Source of the DNA: Stutzerimonas stutzeri
GTDB taxonomy: Bacteria > Pseudomonadota > Gammaproteobacteria > Pseudomonadales > Pseudomonadaceae
DNA length: 64,000 bases
Reading direction: 5' to 3'
Assembly (NCBI GenBank): GCA_002345575.1
Contig: DDVX01000017.1
Span: forward strand, 248,001-312,000
The notes under the pieces are model-generated. The model saw nothing but the letters and a program-made list of their open reading frames with translations. It did no database searches and was not told where the DNA came from. The translations under genes and the position numbers were made by a program. This document shows positions 41,017 to 49,830 of the stretch, piece by piece; positions within the stretch are counted from its first letter, which is position 1; the number at the start of each line of letters is the position of its first letter.

Positions 41017-42072
41017 ATGTCATCCCTGCCGAGTTTCATCATCCACACTCCCGATCCCGCGCTGGCTCCCGCCCTGCGCCAGAAGATCGACCGCAAGACC
41101 AAACCCCTCGGCGCGCTGGGACAACTGGAAGCGCTGGCCCTGCAAATCGGCCTTATCCAGCAGAGCCTCACCCCCAGTCTGCAGCGCCCCAGCCTGACCA
41201 TCTTCGCCGCCGACCATGGGCTGGCACGCGCCGGGGTCAGCGCCTATCCGGCCGAGGTCACGCCACAAATGGTGCTCAATTTCGTCGCCGGTGGAGCAGC
41301 CACCAATATCTTCGCCCGGCAGCAGGGCTTTGCGCTGCAGGTGGTGGATGCCGGGGTGAACACTGACTTCCCCAGTGAGCTACCAATGCGCCACGAGAAG
41401 CTCGGCTATGGCACCGCCAATGCGCTGGAAACTGCTGCCATGAGCATGGCTCAGGCCGTTCAAGGTCTGGAAACCGGCCGGCGCATCGCCCATGAGGAAG
41501 TTGAAAAAGGCAGCAATGCGCTCGCTTTCGGCGAGATGGGCATCGGCAACACCTCCAGCGCCACGCTCCTGGCGCACTTTCTCGCCGGGCTGCCGATTGC
41601 GGCCAGCACAGGCCGCGGCACTGGGCTGGACGACGCGGGGCTGGCGTGCAAGATCGCGACCCTTGAAGCCGTCGCTGCGCGAGTCGGCCCCGGCCCGCAT
41701 GATGTGCTCGACATTCTCGCCGAGGTCGGCGGCTTCGAGGTGGTGATGATGACCGGCGCCATGCTCGGCGCTGCTGAGAAAGGCGCACTGATCATCATCG
41801 ACGGCTTTATCGCCAGCGCAGCTCTACTGGCGGCCATGCGTATCGAGCCAGCAGTACGCGACTACGCAGTGTTCGGCCACCGCTCCCAGGAAGGCGGCCA
41901 TCCACTGCTGCTGGACTATCTGCAAGCCACGCCGCTGCTGCAGCTGGATCTGCGCCTTGGTGAAGGCAGCGGTGCGGTGCTGGCCTGGCCACTGCTGCAG
42001 GCCGCCTGCGGTTTTCTCAATGAGATGGCGTCGTTCGAGGAAGCCGGCGTCAGTAGTGGGGACGCACAATGA
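41017..42072 (+). CDS. cobT: Nicotinate-nucleotide--dimethylbenzimidazole phosphoribosyltransferase
   Basis: CobT activates the lower ligand of cobalamin by making alpha-ribazole phosphate. From the ATG giving [14 protein letters not shown] the protein has 351 residues, the normal size; the frame is open for 32 more codons upstream without homology. The core sequences are [41 protein letters not shown] and the C-terminal [16 protein letters not shown] with the catalytic glutamate region. It is coupled to cobS by an ATGA overlap. Confidence 0.95.
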   Translation: MSSLPSFIIHTPDPALAPALRQKIDRKTKPLGALGQLEALALQIGLIQQSLTPSLQRPSLTIFAADHGLARAGVSAYPAEVTPQMVLNFVAGGAATNIFARQQGFALQVVDAGVNTDFPSELPMRHEKLGYGTANALETAAMSMAQAVQGLETGRRIAHEEVEKGSNALAFGEMGIGNTSSATLLAHFLAGLPIAASTGRGTGLDDAGLACKIATLEAVAARVGPGPHDVLDILAEVGGFEVVMMTGAMLGAAEKGALIIIDGFIASAALLAAMRIEPAVRDYAVFGHRSQEGGHPLLLDYLQATPLLQLDLRLGEGSGAVLAWPLLQAACGFLNEMASFEEAGVSSGDAQ

Positions 42073-42845
42073 ACCAGCGCACCATCTGGCGTCGCGAGAG
42101 CGACCGTTTCCTGCTGTCGTTGCAATTCTTCACCCGCATCCCGATCCCAGCGCGAGTGCCCTACTCCGAGGACGAGCTCAACCAGGCGGCGATCTATTTC
42201 CCGCTGATCGGCACCCTGATCGGCACGCTCTGCGCGCTGATCTACTGGGGTGCAACCTTTCTGTGGCCCGAACCGGTGGCGCTCCTACTGAGCATGGTGT
42301 TCAGCCTGTTGCTGACCGGCTGCTTCCACGAAGACGGTCTGGCCGACTGCATGGACGGCATGGGCGGCGGCTGGGAACGCGAGCGCATCCTCACGATCAT
42401 GCAGGACTCACGCCTGGGCACCTACGGCGCCACCGCGCTTATCGGCACCTTGGCAGGCAAGTTCCTGCTACTGAACGCGCTGCCCACCGCGCTGATCATC
42501 CCGGTGATGATCCTGGCCCACGCGGTCAGCCGGCTTAACGCTGCCAGCATGATGCTCACCGAGGCCTATGCGCGCTCTAAAGGAAAGGCCAAGCCATTGG
42601 CGGTGCAGATGTCGCCGATGGGCTTGCTGATCGCGGCAACCTTAGCGCTGTTGCCGTTTATCTGGATCGAAGTGCCGGGGCTGTTCTGGCTGGCATTGCT
42701 GCCGCTGATCGCCTTGCGCTTCTGGTTCGCCCGCTGGCTGCGCAAGTGGATCGGCGGCTTCACCGGGGACTGTCTGGGTGCGCTGCAGCAGCTGAGCGAA
42801 CTGACCTTCCTCCTGGGCGTGTTGGCGTTGTGTCGCTTTATCTGA
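42069..42845 (+). CDS. cobS: Adenosylcobinamide-GDP ribazoletransferase (cobalamin synthase)
   Basis: CobS is an integral membrane enzyme that joins adenosylcobinamide-GDP with alpha-ribazole(-phosphate) to complete cobalamin. The 258 residues show [12 protein letters not shown] at the N-terminus, the metal-binding sequence [39 protein letters not shown] (cut into its parts: [11 protein letters not shown] and MQDSRLG) and several membrane helices. It overlaps cobT by four bases and cobC by sixteen. Confidence 0.95.
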   Translation: MNQRTIWRRESDRFLLSLQFFTRIPIPARVPYSEDELNQAAIYFPLIGTLIGTLCALIYWGATFLWPEPVALLLSMVFSLLLTGCFHEDGLADCMDGMGGGWERERILTIMQDSRLGTYGATALIGTLAGKFLLLNALPTALIIPVMILAHAVSRLNAASMMLTEAYARSKGKAKPLAVQMSPMGLLIAATLALLPFIWIEVPGLFWLALLPLIALRFWFARWLRKWIGGFTGDCLGALQQLSELTFLLGVLALCRFI

Positions 42846-43369
42846 TTCGCCACACCCGCGTGGCAGCTTCCGGCCTGTGCTACGGCCAGCTGGATGTGCC
42901 GCTGGCGGACAGCTTCGCCGAGGAAGCGCGAGCCGTGCGGGAAGCGCTGGCAGTGCAGTTTCCCGACGGCCTGCCGCCGGTATGGTGCAGCCCCAGCCTT
43001 CGCTGCCGCAGCTTGGCCGACGCGCTGAACGTGCCCTACCGCACCGATGCGCGGCTGATGGAGCTGAACTTCGGCGCCTGGGAGGGCCGCACCTGGAAAG
43101 AGCTGGATTCCCCAGAAGCCCGGCACTGGGGCGACAACTGGCAAACTGCGTCGCCCCCCGATGGCGAATCCCTGCCCGAGCTGCTGGCACGCCTGCACGA
43201 CTTCCTTGCCGAGATCGCAAGCAGCGACGCCTTGTTGATCACCCATGCTGGACCGATTCGCGCGATGCATCATTTAGTGCTTGGCGAACCACTCGAGGCA
43301 GCGTTTCTCCGGCCAGTCGGCCATGGTGAGCTGCTCCGCTGCAGTCGGAGCCTGTGCCAGGACCTGTAA
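42830..43369 (+). CDS. cobC: Alpha-ribazole phosphatase family protein (CobC-like)
   Basis: A 179-residue histidine phosphatase expected to remove phosphate from alpha-ribazole 5'-phosphate or adenosylcobalamin 5'-phosphate. The start is a GTG inside the last codons of cobS ([19 protein letters not shown]), so it is probably translated by coupling. The RHT phosphohistidine motif is at about residue 6, CSPSLRC in the middle, LMELNFGAWEGR next and ITHAGPIRAM near the end. The frame continues upstream to an ATG, but that part is a shadow of cobS. Confidence 0.88.
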   Translation: MSLYLIRHTRVAASGLCYGQLDVPLADSFAEEARAVREALAVQFPDGLPPVWCSPSLRCRSLADALNVPYRTDARLMELNFGAWEGRTWKELDSPEARHWGDNWQTASPPDGESLPELLARLHDFLAEIASSDALLITHAGPIRAMHHLVLGEPLEAAFLRPVGHGELLRCSRSLCQDL

Positions 43370-43530
43370 GAGCGAATTCATTCGCGAGCTTTCCCTGTGC
43401 CCACACAAAGCTCACGGGCACGCCCGCTTCCATCAAAGAAAACGGCACCATGCAAACAGCCGGCACGCGGCCATTCTTAACCTCGATCATTGCCATCCGG
43501 CGCACCGCCGGCTATGGTGCGCGCGTTTTC
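43370..43530. other. Leader segment between cobC and the cobalamin riboswitch
   Basis: About 160 bases. It begins with a short palindromic repeat (GCGAATTCATTCGC) of a kind common in Pseudomonas intergenic DNA. The promoter for the riboswitch-btuB transcript should be here, but I could not pick a clear -35/-10 pair. Confidence 0.4.
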
Positions 43531-43750
43531 CATTCAGGTGTGCCGCCGCAAGGCGCGCATTAAACGGGAAGCCGGTGCGTTCAATCGAACAATCCCGGCG
43601 CTGCCCCCGCAACGGTAATCGACCGCGATCCCTGTGATCGCCGTCCACTCAAGGCCACTGTGTTTCGACATGGGAAGGCGAGTGTGATGCGAGTCGAGAG
43701 CCCGGAGACCGGCCTGAGCGGATTCGACTGGTGTTGCGGAGGGCAGCACC
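43531..43750 (+). promoter_or_regulatory. Cobalamin (AdoCbl) riboswitch upstream of btuB
   Basis: The conserved elements appear in order: AAACGGGAAGCCGGTG (43562-43577), GCTGCCCCCGCAACGGTAA (about 43600-43618), the B12 box GCCACTG (43654-43660), GGGAAGGCG, and AGCCCGGAGACCGGCC near 43700. A further stem-loop (GGTGTTG with CAGCACC) ends the region. When B12 is plentiful it should block translation or transcription of btuB and perhaps of btuFCD. Exact ends are approximate. Confidence 0.93.
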
Positions 43751-43834
43751 GTCAAGCGTGGCTGCCTGTATTTCGATTTCGCGCTTGTTCCTGCCCTCCT
43801 CAAAAGTGCTTTGTTCTTTTGAGGATTTCTACCG

Positions 43835-45754
43835 ATGAAACTGTCCCGTTTGGCCCTGGCCATCGCTCTGACGCCCAGCCTGGCACTCGCCCAAACACCG
43901 TCCCGCGAGGATGCGCTGAAGCTTTCCGACACCCTGATTACCGCCAACCGTGATGTGGAACAGCGCAACGACAGCAGCGCGGCCAGCACCGTATTCACCC
44001 GTGCGGATATCGAGCGGCTGCGTCCGGCTAGCGTACCGGCGTTGCTGACCCAGGTGCCCGGCGTGCAGGTTGCCAACTATGGTGGCCGTGGCGGGCTGTA
44101 CAGCCTGTCCATCCGTGGCACCAGCACCGCACAAACCCTGGTCCTGATCGATGGCGTTCGGGCTGGTTCGGCCACCGCCGGCAGCGCCAGCCTGCAATAC
44201 CTGAGCGTCGATCAGATCGAGCGTATCGAAGTGCTGCGCGGTTCACGTTCGGCCATCCACGGTGCCGACGCCATGGGCGGCGTGATCCAGATATTCACCC
44301 GCCGTGGCGAAGGCGAAGGACTGCGCCCTTACGTGCGCATCGCCGGTGGCAGCGACAGCACCTGGGAACGCACCCTGGGCCTGTCCGGTGGCGATGAGCG
44401 CACCCGTTTCAACCTGTCCGCCGGGCTGGAGGAAACCGCCGGCATCGACCGTACCCGCACCTCCTTCGCCAGCGATGCGGACCACGATGCCTATCGCAAC
44501 CGTTCCCTGGCCCTGAGCTTGAGCCACAGCTTTACCGACGATCTTGAAGCAGGCTTCACTGTGCTCGATCAGCGCGGCAAGACCGAGATCGATAACCCCT
44601 CCGGGCGCTGGGACGATACCATTCCGCCATGGGGTGCCTCTGTGCCTGCCGCTCTCTACGACGAATACAGCGTCAGCACTAGCACCGTCTGGCTGGACGG
44701 TCGTATCAACGATATCTGGCGCAGCCGTATCGAACTCGGCCACAGTGAGGACAAGCAGGAGAACTTCGACAAGCTGTTTCCCGGCAGCACGGTCAACAAC
44801 ACTTACCGCGACTCGGCCAACTGGCTCAACACCCTGAGCCTGGGCAATGGCCACAACCTGCGCCTGGGCCTCGATTATCTGAATGACAAGGTTCGTAGCA
44901 GCAATGAGTTTGCGGTGAGCAACCGCGACAACAAGGCCGCCTTTATCCAGCATAGTTTTCAGGGTGAGCGCTTCGGTACCGAACTGGGCATGCGCCATGA
45001 TGACAACCAGCAATTCGGAACTGAGAACACCTTCAATGGTGCATTGAGCTACCAACTCAACGCGGATAACCAGGTGACCCTGTCCTACTCCGAAGGATTC
45101 CGCGTACCCACCTTTGCCGACCTCTACTGGCCCCTGTATGACGGCTACCAAGGCAACCCGAACCTGAAACCGGAAAAATCCCGCAGCTATGAATTTCAAT
45201 GGCGCAGCCAGTTAGGCCCGACCACCAAGCTGGAAGCCTCACTGTACCGGACAGATTTCCGAGATCTGATCGCCACCGTAACGACTAACGATTCTCCATG
45301 GGAAGGCACCACGGCAAACATCAACCGTGCCAGAGTCAATGGTTTTGAGGCCTCACTGAAGCAAGAACTGTATGGCTGGCACGGTGAATTTGGCCTTAGC
45401 ATTATCGACCCGCGCGACCGGGAGACAGGCCACACCCTATCCAACCGCGCCAAGCGCACGCTGAGCCTGAATCTGGATCGTCAGTTCGGCGATATCGGCG
45501 TCGGCGCCAGCTTCACCGCTGTCAGCAGCAGCTACGGGAACGCCACCAACACCACGGAGCTGTCCGGTTACGGCGTTCTGGACCTGCGCGCCAGTTGGCA
45601 AGCCAGCAACGAACTGGCCTTCGACATAAAGCTGGCCAACATCCTGGACAAGGACTACAGCCGCCTGGTGTACCGCTACGATGGCCAGGAATACGGCTAT
45701 CAGGAAACACCCGCAAGCGTGATGATTGGCATGACCTGGACGCCCCAGCTGTAA
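43835..45754 (+). CDS. btuB: TonB-dependent vitamin B12 receptor BtuB
   Basis: BtuB is the outer-membrane receptor that imports cobalamins. The 639 residues begin with a signal peptide (MKLSRLALAIALTPSLALA), then a TonB box (DTLIT), a plug domain (LLTQVPGVQVANYGGRGGLYSLSIRG; RIEVLRGSRSAIHGADAMGGVI) and a beta barrel. Plug motifs resemble E. coli BtuB, and the last residue after Gln is Leu rather than the usual aromatic. It is 85 bases downstream of the cobalamin riboswitch and heads the btuBFCD cluster. Confidence 0.94.
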   Translation: MKLSRLALAIALTPSLALAQTPSREDALKLSDTLITANRDVEQRNDSSAASTVFTRADIERLRPASVPALLTQVPGVQVANYGGRGGLYSLSIRGTSTAQTLVLIDGVRAGSATAGSASLQYLSVDQIERIEVLRGSRSAIHGADAMGGVIQIFTRRGEGEGLRPYVRIAGGSDSTWERTLGLSGGDERTRFNLSAGLEETAGIDRTRTSFASDADHDAYRNRSLALSLSHSFTDDLEAGFTVLDQRGKTEIDNPSGRWDDTIPPWGASVPAALYDEYSVSTSTVWLDGRINDIWRSRIELGHSEDKQENFDKLFPGSTVNNTYRDSANWLNTLSLGNGHNLRLGLDYLNDKVRSSNEFAVSNRDNKAAFIQHSFQGERFGTELGMRHDDNQQFGTENTFNGALSYQLNADNQVTLSYSEGFRVPTFADLYWPLYDGYQGNPNLKPEKSRSYEFQWRSQLGPTTKLEASLYRTDFRDLIATVTTNDSPWEGTTANINRARVNGFEASLKQELYGWHGEFGLSIIDPRDRETGHTLSNRAKRTLSLNLDRQFGDIGVGASFTAVSSSYGNATNTTELSGYGVLDLRASWQASNELAFDIKLANILDKDYSRLVYRYDGQEYGYQETPASVMIGMTWTPQL

Positions 45755-45760
45755 CCCACA

Positions 45761-45816
45761 GGTTGCCGGCTCGCCCGGCAACCCGATATACCCCCACCCT
45801 GGCGTAACGCCAGGGT
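45761..45816. other. Two stem-loops between btuB and btuF
   Basis: GGTTGCCGG / CCGGCAACC (45761-45769 with 45775-45783) and ACCCTGGCG / CGCCAGGGT (45796-45804 with 45808-45816) follow one another. Neither has a T-run. They may protect mRNA ends or lower btuFCD expression relative to btuB. Confidence 0.6.
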
Positions 45817-45840
45817 TCCCCCGACAAGGCTTCCTCCATC

Positions 45841-46614
45841 ATGTTGCGCCTGGCAATTCCACTGCTGATTCTGACCCTGGCGCTGCCAGGCTGGACTCAC
45901 GCAGCCGCGCCCCAGCGTATCCTCTCCCTCGGTCTATGCGCCGATTGGCTGATCGCCCATCACGCAGACCGGAAAAACGTAGTGGCTCTGTCGCAGCTGC
46001 AACACCGTTATCCCATCGACTGGATCGGTCCCGAGTGGCCGGTGCACGATGGCAGCCTGGAACAGATCTTCTCGCTGCGGCCCGATCTGGTGCTGGCCGG
46101 CCAGTTTTCGGCGACGCAGCTGCGCCAGCGCCTGGAAAGCCTGGGTTTGCAGACACAGGTGCTGCCGCTGCCGCGCACCCTGCAGCAGGTGGTGGGCTAC
46201 GAAAAACAGTTCCTGCGCGCACTGCAACTGCCGGAAACACTCGCCAGTGCCGTGCCTGCCCCCATGCCCCGACCGGCCAGGCCGCAGCGCCTGCTGCTGC
46301 TCGGCGCCAACGCCATCGGCACCGGACAGGGCACGCTGGAGCATGAGATCCTCGAACGCGCCGGCTGGACCAACTACCTGACCGAGCCGGGTTACCAGCG
46401 TCTGGATCTGGAGCGCATCGTCAGCGATCCGCCGGATGCAATCCTCTGGGCCGCGCCCAAGCATCGCGCGCGGGCCAATGAATTCGCCGAACACCCGGCA
46501 CTGGCCAGGGCGGTACCGGCCGAGCGCTGGCTGACCAGCGAATTCTGGCGCTGGCAATGTCCGGGACCATGGACCTGGGAACTGATAGGGCAATTGCATC
46601 AATGGCTCGACTGA
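45841..46614 (+). CDS. btuF: Cobalamin periplasmic binding protein BtuF
   Basis: BtuF delivers B12 from BtuB to the BtuCD transporter. The 257 residues have a signal peptide (about 1-22, ending THAAAPQ), the class III binding-protein fold with RILSLGLCADWLIAH, SLRPDLVLAGQFSA, and a C-terminal lobe with RLDLERIVSDPPDAILWA. It overlaps btuC by 13 bases. Confidence 0.88.
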   Translation: MLRLAIPLLILTLALPGWTHAAAPQRILSLGLCADWLIAHHADRKNVVALSQLQHRYPIDWIGPEWPVHDGSLEQIFSLRPDLVLAGQFSATQLRQRLESLGLQTQVLPLPRTLQQVVGYEKQFLRALQLPETLASAVPAPMPRPARPQRLLLLGANAIGTGQGTLEHEILERAGWTNYLTEPGYQRLDLERIVSDPPDAILWAAPKHRARANEFAEHPALARAVPAERWLTSEFWRWQCPGPWTWELIGQLHQWLD

Positions 46615-47588
46615 TCACACCGCTGCTCGCGGGGTTGCTGCTGCTCGCCCTCCTGCTTTCGCTGAGCCTGGGCTCGACCTCGGTGAATGTCGCCAGCGGG
46701 CTGTATGACTGGCTGCGCGGCGCAGATTCACTGGAAGCCATCGTGGTCGGGGACATACGCCTGCCGCGCACCCTGCTGGCCATCTGCGTAGGCGCGGCGC
46801 TGGGTCTTTCCGGCGCCGCGCTGCAAGGGCTGCTGCGCAATCCGCTGGCCGATCCCGGCCTGATCGGCGCCAGCCAGGGCGCGGCGCTCGGTGCGGCAGC
46901 GGTGTTCTACTTTGGTTTGCTGTCCTTCGCCGGCGAGATGGCACCAGCGCTGGCCGGGTTGCTCGGTGCTGGCATCGCCTTGATCCTGATGCTGGCGCTG
47001 GCAGGCTCATCGCGCCCGTCGATGGTGATCATGGCCGGGCTGGCGATCTCCACCGTCAGCGGCGCCGCGCTGGCGATGGTGCTGAACTTCGCGCCCAACC
47101 CCTTCGCCATGCAGGAACTGGTGTTCTGGCTGCTGGGCTCGGTGTCCGAACGCGGGCTGGATCACCTGCGCATTCTGCTGCCGGCGCTGTTGATCGGCAG
47201 CCTGCTGATCCTGCGCCAACGCCCGCTGCTCTACGGGCTGAGCCTCGGCGAGCAGGCCGCGCAGAGCCTGGGGCTGAACGTCAAACGCGGCAGTCGGCTG
47301 ATCGTCCTCGGCGCAGCGGTGCTGGTCGGCTCGGCGGTGGCGGTGGCCGGCGCAATCGGCTTCGTCGGGCTGATCGTGCCGCACCTGATTCGCCCGCTGG
47401 TCAATCATCGCCCGGATCGTCTGCTGCTGCCCTCGGCACTGGCCGGTGCGACGCTGGTGCTCTGTGCCGATCTGGTGGTGCGGCTGTTACCGCCGGGGCG
47501 CGAACTCAAGTTGGGCGTGCTGACATCGCTGATCGGCGCACCGCTATTTATCTGGCTGGTCTGGCGGGAGCGGCAGAAATGGAGCTGA
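46602..47588 (+). CDS. btuC: Cobalamin ABC transporter permease BtuC
   Basis: An inner-membrane permease of the FecCD family with about ten helices. From the ATG giving MARLITPLLAGLL it has 328 residues. It shows GDIRLPRTLLAICVGAALGLSGAALQGLLRNPLADPGLIG in pieces (RLPRTLLA, GAALQGLLRNPLADP), and GAIGFVGLIVPHLIRPLVNHRPDRLLLPSA with the GxxxFVGLxxPHxxR signature. It overlaps both btuF and btuD. Confidence 0.92.
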   Translation: MARLITPLLAGLLLLALLLSLSLGSTSVNVASGLYDWLRGADSLEAIVVGDIRLPRTLLAICVGAALGLSGAALQGLLRNPLADPGLIGASQGAALGAAAVFYFGLLSFAGEMAPALAGLLGAGIALILMLALAGSSRPSMVIMAGLAISTVSGAALAMVLNFAPNPFAMQELVFWLLGSVSERGLDHLRILLPALLIGSLLILRQRPLLYGLSLGEQAAQSLGLNVKRGSRLIVLGAAVLVGSAVAVAGAIGFVGLIVPHLIRPLVNHRPDRLLLPSALAGATLVLCADLVVRLLPPGRELKLGVLTSLIGAPLFIWLVWRERQKWS

Positions 47589-48307
47589 TTCGTGCCCACG
47601 ATCTGAGCGTGGACGAGCGCCTGCACGGCGTCGAGCTGGCACTCAATGCCGGTGAGGTGCTGGGCATCATCGGCCCCAATGGTTCGGGCAAGTCCACCCT
47701 GCTCAACTGCCTGGCCGGCGTGCAGCGGTATCGTGGCCAGGTGCTTATCGGTGGCCAACCCAGCCAGGGTTTGAGCGCCAACCAGCGGGCGCGCCAGGTT
47801 GCGCTGCTGCCACAGGCCAGCCAGAGCGCCTGGGCCTTGAACGTAGAAAACATCGTCACCCTTGGCCGCCTGCCCTGGGGCGATGAAGATGCGGACAAGA
47901 TTCACCACGCCATGCACCAGGCCGGCGTCTGGCAGTGGCGCACGCGACGCATCGATCAATTGTCAGGCGGTGAACAAACCCGCGTCTGGCTGGCCCGCGT
48001 GCTGGCCGGCGAGCCCGGTGTGCTGATCGCCGACGAGCCGGTGGCCAGCCTCGACCTGTATTACCAGCGGCATATTCTCGAATTGCTCAGGCAATACGCC
48101 GGCGAAGGGCGCGGCGTGCTGGTGTCCATCCACGATCTGGCCCTGGCCGCGCGCTACTGTGACCGCCTGTGCCTGATGCATCAGGGGCGTCTTTACCGCA
48201 CCGGCACACCGCAACAGGTGCTGACGCCAGAACACCTGGCCGAGGTATTCCAGGTCGAGGTGCATGTGGATTTCGAGGCGCAGCCGCCCATCATCCAGCC
48301 GAGATAG
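47579..48307 (+). CDS. btuD: Cobalamin ABC transporter ATP-binding protein BtuD
   Basis: The 242-residue ATPase subunit of the B12 importer. Walker A is GPNGSGKSTLLN (about residue 34), the Q-loop is in LPQASQSAW, the signature is LSGGEQTRVWLARVL and Walker B is VLIADEPVASLD, followed by the H-loop in VSIHDLALAARY. It starts ten bases inside btuC. Confidence 0.94.
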   Translation: MELIRAHDLSVDERLHGVELALNAGEVLGIIGPNGSGKSTLLNCLAGVQRYRGQVLIGGQPSQGLSANQRARQVALLPQASQSAWALNVENIVTLGRLPWGDEDADKIHHAMHQAGVWQWRTRRIDQLSGGEQTRVWLARVLAGEPGVLIADEPVASLDLYYQRHILELLRQYAGEGRGVLVSIHDLALAARYCDRLCLMHQGRLYRTGTPQQVLTPEHLAEVFQVEVHVDFEAQPPIIQPR

Positions 48308-48330
48308 ACAGCCCATTTCCACTTGAAGCC

Positions 48331-48500
48331 GTAGCCTGGATTAGCCGAAGGCATAATCCGGAGTTCCAAAGACGTAATCCAGGTCTCGCGATATGCCGCG
48401 GCGCAAACCTCAATGACGGAAGCGCCTTTGGCGATTCCATCCTACAAAACCGGACAGACCGTAGCCTGGGTTAGCCGAAGACGTAATTAGGGTTCGCAAC
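48331..48500. repeat. Intergenic repeat, type B (two partial copies)
   Basis: A module reading GTAGCCTGGATTAGCCGAAG, GCATAATCCGG and later GGAAGCGCCTTTGGCGATTC followed by CATCCTAC starts at 48331. A second partial copy starts at about 48461. Related copies lie at 53931, 59555 and 63636, always between genes of the right-hand part of the window. Confidence 0.7.
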
Positions 48501-48509
48501 AAAACGAGC

Positions 48510-48914
48510 TCAGAGCACCTGCTTCGGAATGCGATAGAGCAGCAAGGTCACCAGGCTGCCGAAGACCAGCAGGAGGCAGGCCACACCGCCCAGTCCAGAA
48601 ATGGAGCCCAGCGCCCCTAGCCATGCAGGCAGGCTGGCCCAGTACAGACCCAGTAACTGGGTGCGCTGCAAGTTGGCCCAACGGGCACTCTCCCCAGACC
48701 GGTCACGCTCCTGCATGGCAAAGAGCGCGCGTTTGAATGCCGAAAACGCCTTGAGGCTTGGAAACAGGGCAAACAGGCCAGTGATGAAAATCGCGATGGG
48801 CGGCAAACCCAGATTGAGATCAAGGGAGCTCAACAGAACCCAAGGCAATATGCATAGCGCCAGCCAGGTCCACCAGACCCGAGTCAGCCCGTTCCTTTGT
48901 TCGCTACGCGTCAT
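48510..48914 (-). CDS. Hypothetical small membrane protein
   Basis: A 134-residue protein with four hydrophobic stretches (about residues 14-32, 36-54, 93-108 and 110-128) and a basic, charged loop in the middle ([17 protein letters not shown]). I recognise no family. Its ATG overlaps the ribA stop by four bases, so it is likely translated with ribA. Function is unknown. Confidence 0.65.
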   Translation of the reverse strand: MTRSEQRNGLTRVWWTWLALCILPWVLLSSLDLNLGLPPIAIFITGLFALFPSLKAFSAFKRALFAMQERDRSGESARWANLQRTQLLGLYWASLPAWLGALGSISGLGGVACLLLVFGSLVTLLLYRIPKQVL

Positions 48915-49528
48915 GATTGCTCAGCTTCGCCCTGATGAATTTCGCCAAGCAGATGGCCGAGCTTGCCGGCCTTGGTGGCGAGGTATTTACGATTGTGCGG
49001 GTTATGCGCGATCTGCAGTGGCATGCGCTCGGCAACGCGAATGCCGAAGCCCTGCAGCGCCTTGACCTTGCGCGGATTGTTGGTCATCAGCTTGATTTCC
49101 GATATACCCAGATGGTCTAGCATCGGCAGGCATATCGCGTAATCACGCATGTCGGGGGCAAAGCCCAGGCGCTCGTTGGCTTCGACGGTATCGGCGCCCT
49201 GATCCTGCAACTCGTATGCGCGAATCTTGTTCAGCAGGCCAATGCCCCGGCCTTCCTGACGCAGATACAGCAGCGCCCCGCGGCCTTCTTTGGAAATGGC
49301 CGCCAAAGCTGCCTCGAGCTGAAAGCCGCAATCACAGCGCAAGCTGAACAGCGCATCACCGGTAAGGCATTCCGAATGCAGGCGGCCCAGCACAGGCTTG
49401 CCGTCAGCGACGTCGCCCATGGTCAGTACGACATGCTCCTTGCCGGTCTCCTGATCGAGAAAGCCATGCATGGTGAACACGCCAAACGGCGTCGGCAATT
49501 GGGAAGCAGCGACGAACACGACAGACAC
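48911..49528 (-). CDS. ribA: GTP cyclohydrolase II
   Basis: RibA opens the GTP ring in the first step of riboflavin synthesis. The 205-residue protein starts at a GTG ([15 protein letters not shown]) with GGAG eight bases upstream; the frame is open for another 34 codons without homology. Zinc-binding cysteines lie in [19 protein letters not shown], followed by [21 protein letters not shown] and [13 protein letters not shown]. The length is exactly usual. It is coupled to the small membrane protein gene. Confidence 0.95.
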   Translation of the reverse strand: MSVVFVAASQLPTPFGVFTMHGFLDQETGKEHVVLTMGDVADGKPVLGRLHSECLTGDALFSLRCDCGFQLEAALAAISKEGRGALLYLRQEGRGIGLLNKIRAYELQDQGADTVEANERLGFAPDMRDYAICLPMLDHLGISEIKLMTNNPRKVKALQGFGIRVAERMPLQIAHNPHNRKYLATKAGKLGHLLGEIHQGEAEQS

Positions 49529-49666
49529 CGGAGAAACTCCAGAAGCGAAAAGGCGACATTGTAACAGCAGCACACATAAAGCTGGCGCAGAAGGATGCCG
49601 CTTTTCATCCACCTCGAGTCCAACCCACAAGTTGTGTGGGCAGATTGTGGGGGCGGGCGATGCTAT

Positions 49667-49813
49667 GAAGGGCTTGTGCTCAGGTGCGAGTCCGTTCGCG
49701 AGCGCGGCTCGCTCCTACTGGGCGGGTCACTGCCCCTTATGTGGGAACGGGCCATGCCCGTGAAGGGCTTGTGCTCAGGTGCAAGTCCGTTCGCGAGCGT
49801 GGCTCGCTCCTAC
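49667..49813. repeat. Tandem 52-base direct repeat of REP-like sequence (type A)
   Basis: Two nearly identical 52-base units (49667-49718 and 49762-49813) begin GAAGGGCTTGTGCTCAGGTG and contain a palindrome CGCGAGCG-GGCTCGCT ending in CCTAC. Between them is GTGGGAACGGGCCATGCCCG, a short palindrome shared with the type A elements at 53844 and 59477. This fills most of the gap between ribA and norD, close to the norD stop. Confidence 0.75.
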
Positions 49814-49830
49814 CGGTGGCGGGTAAAACC

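Noticed and set aside
44243..45199. A 318-codon minus-strand frame inside btuB
   Set aside because: Opposite the receptor barrel; no start signal or homology.
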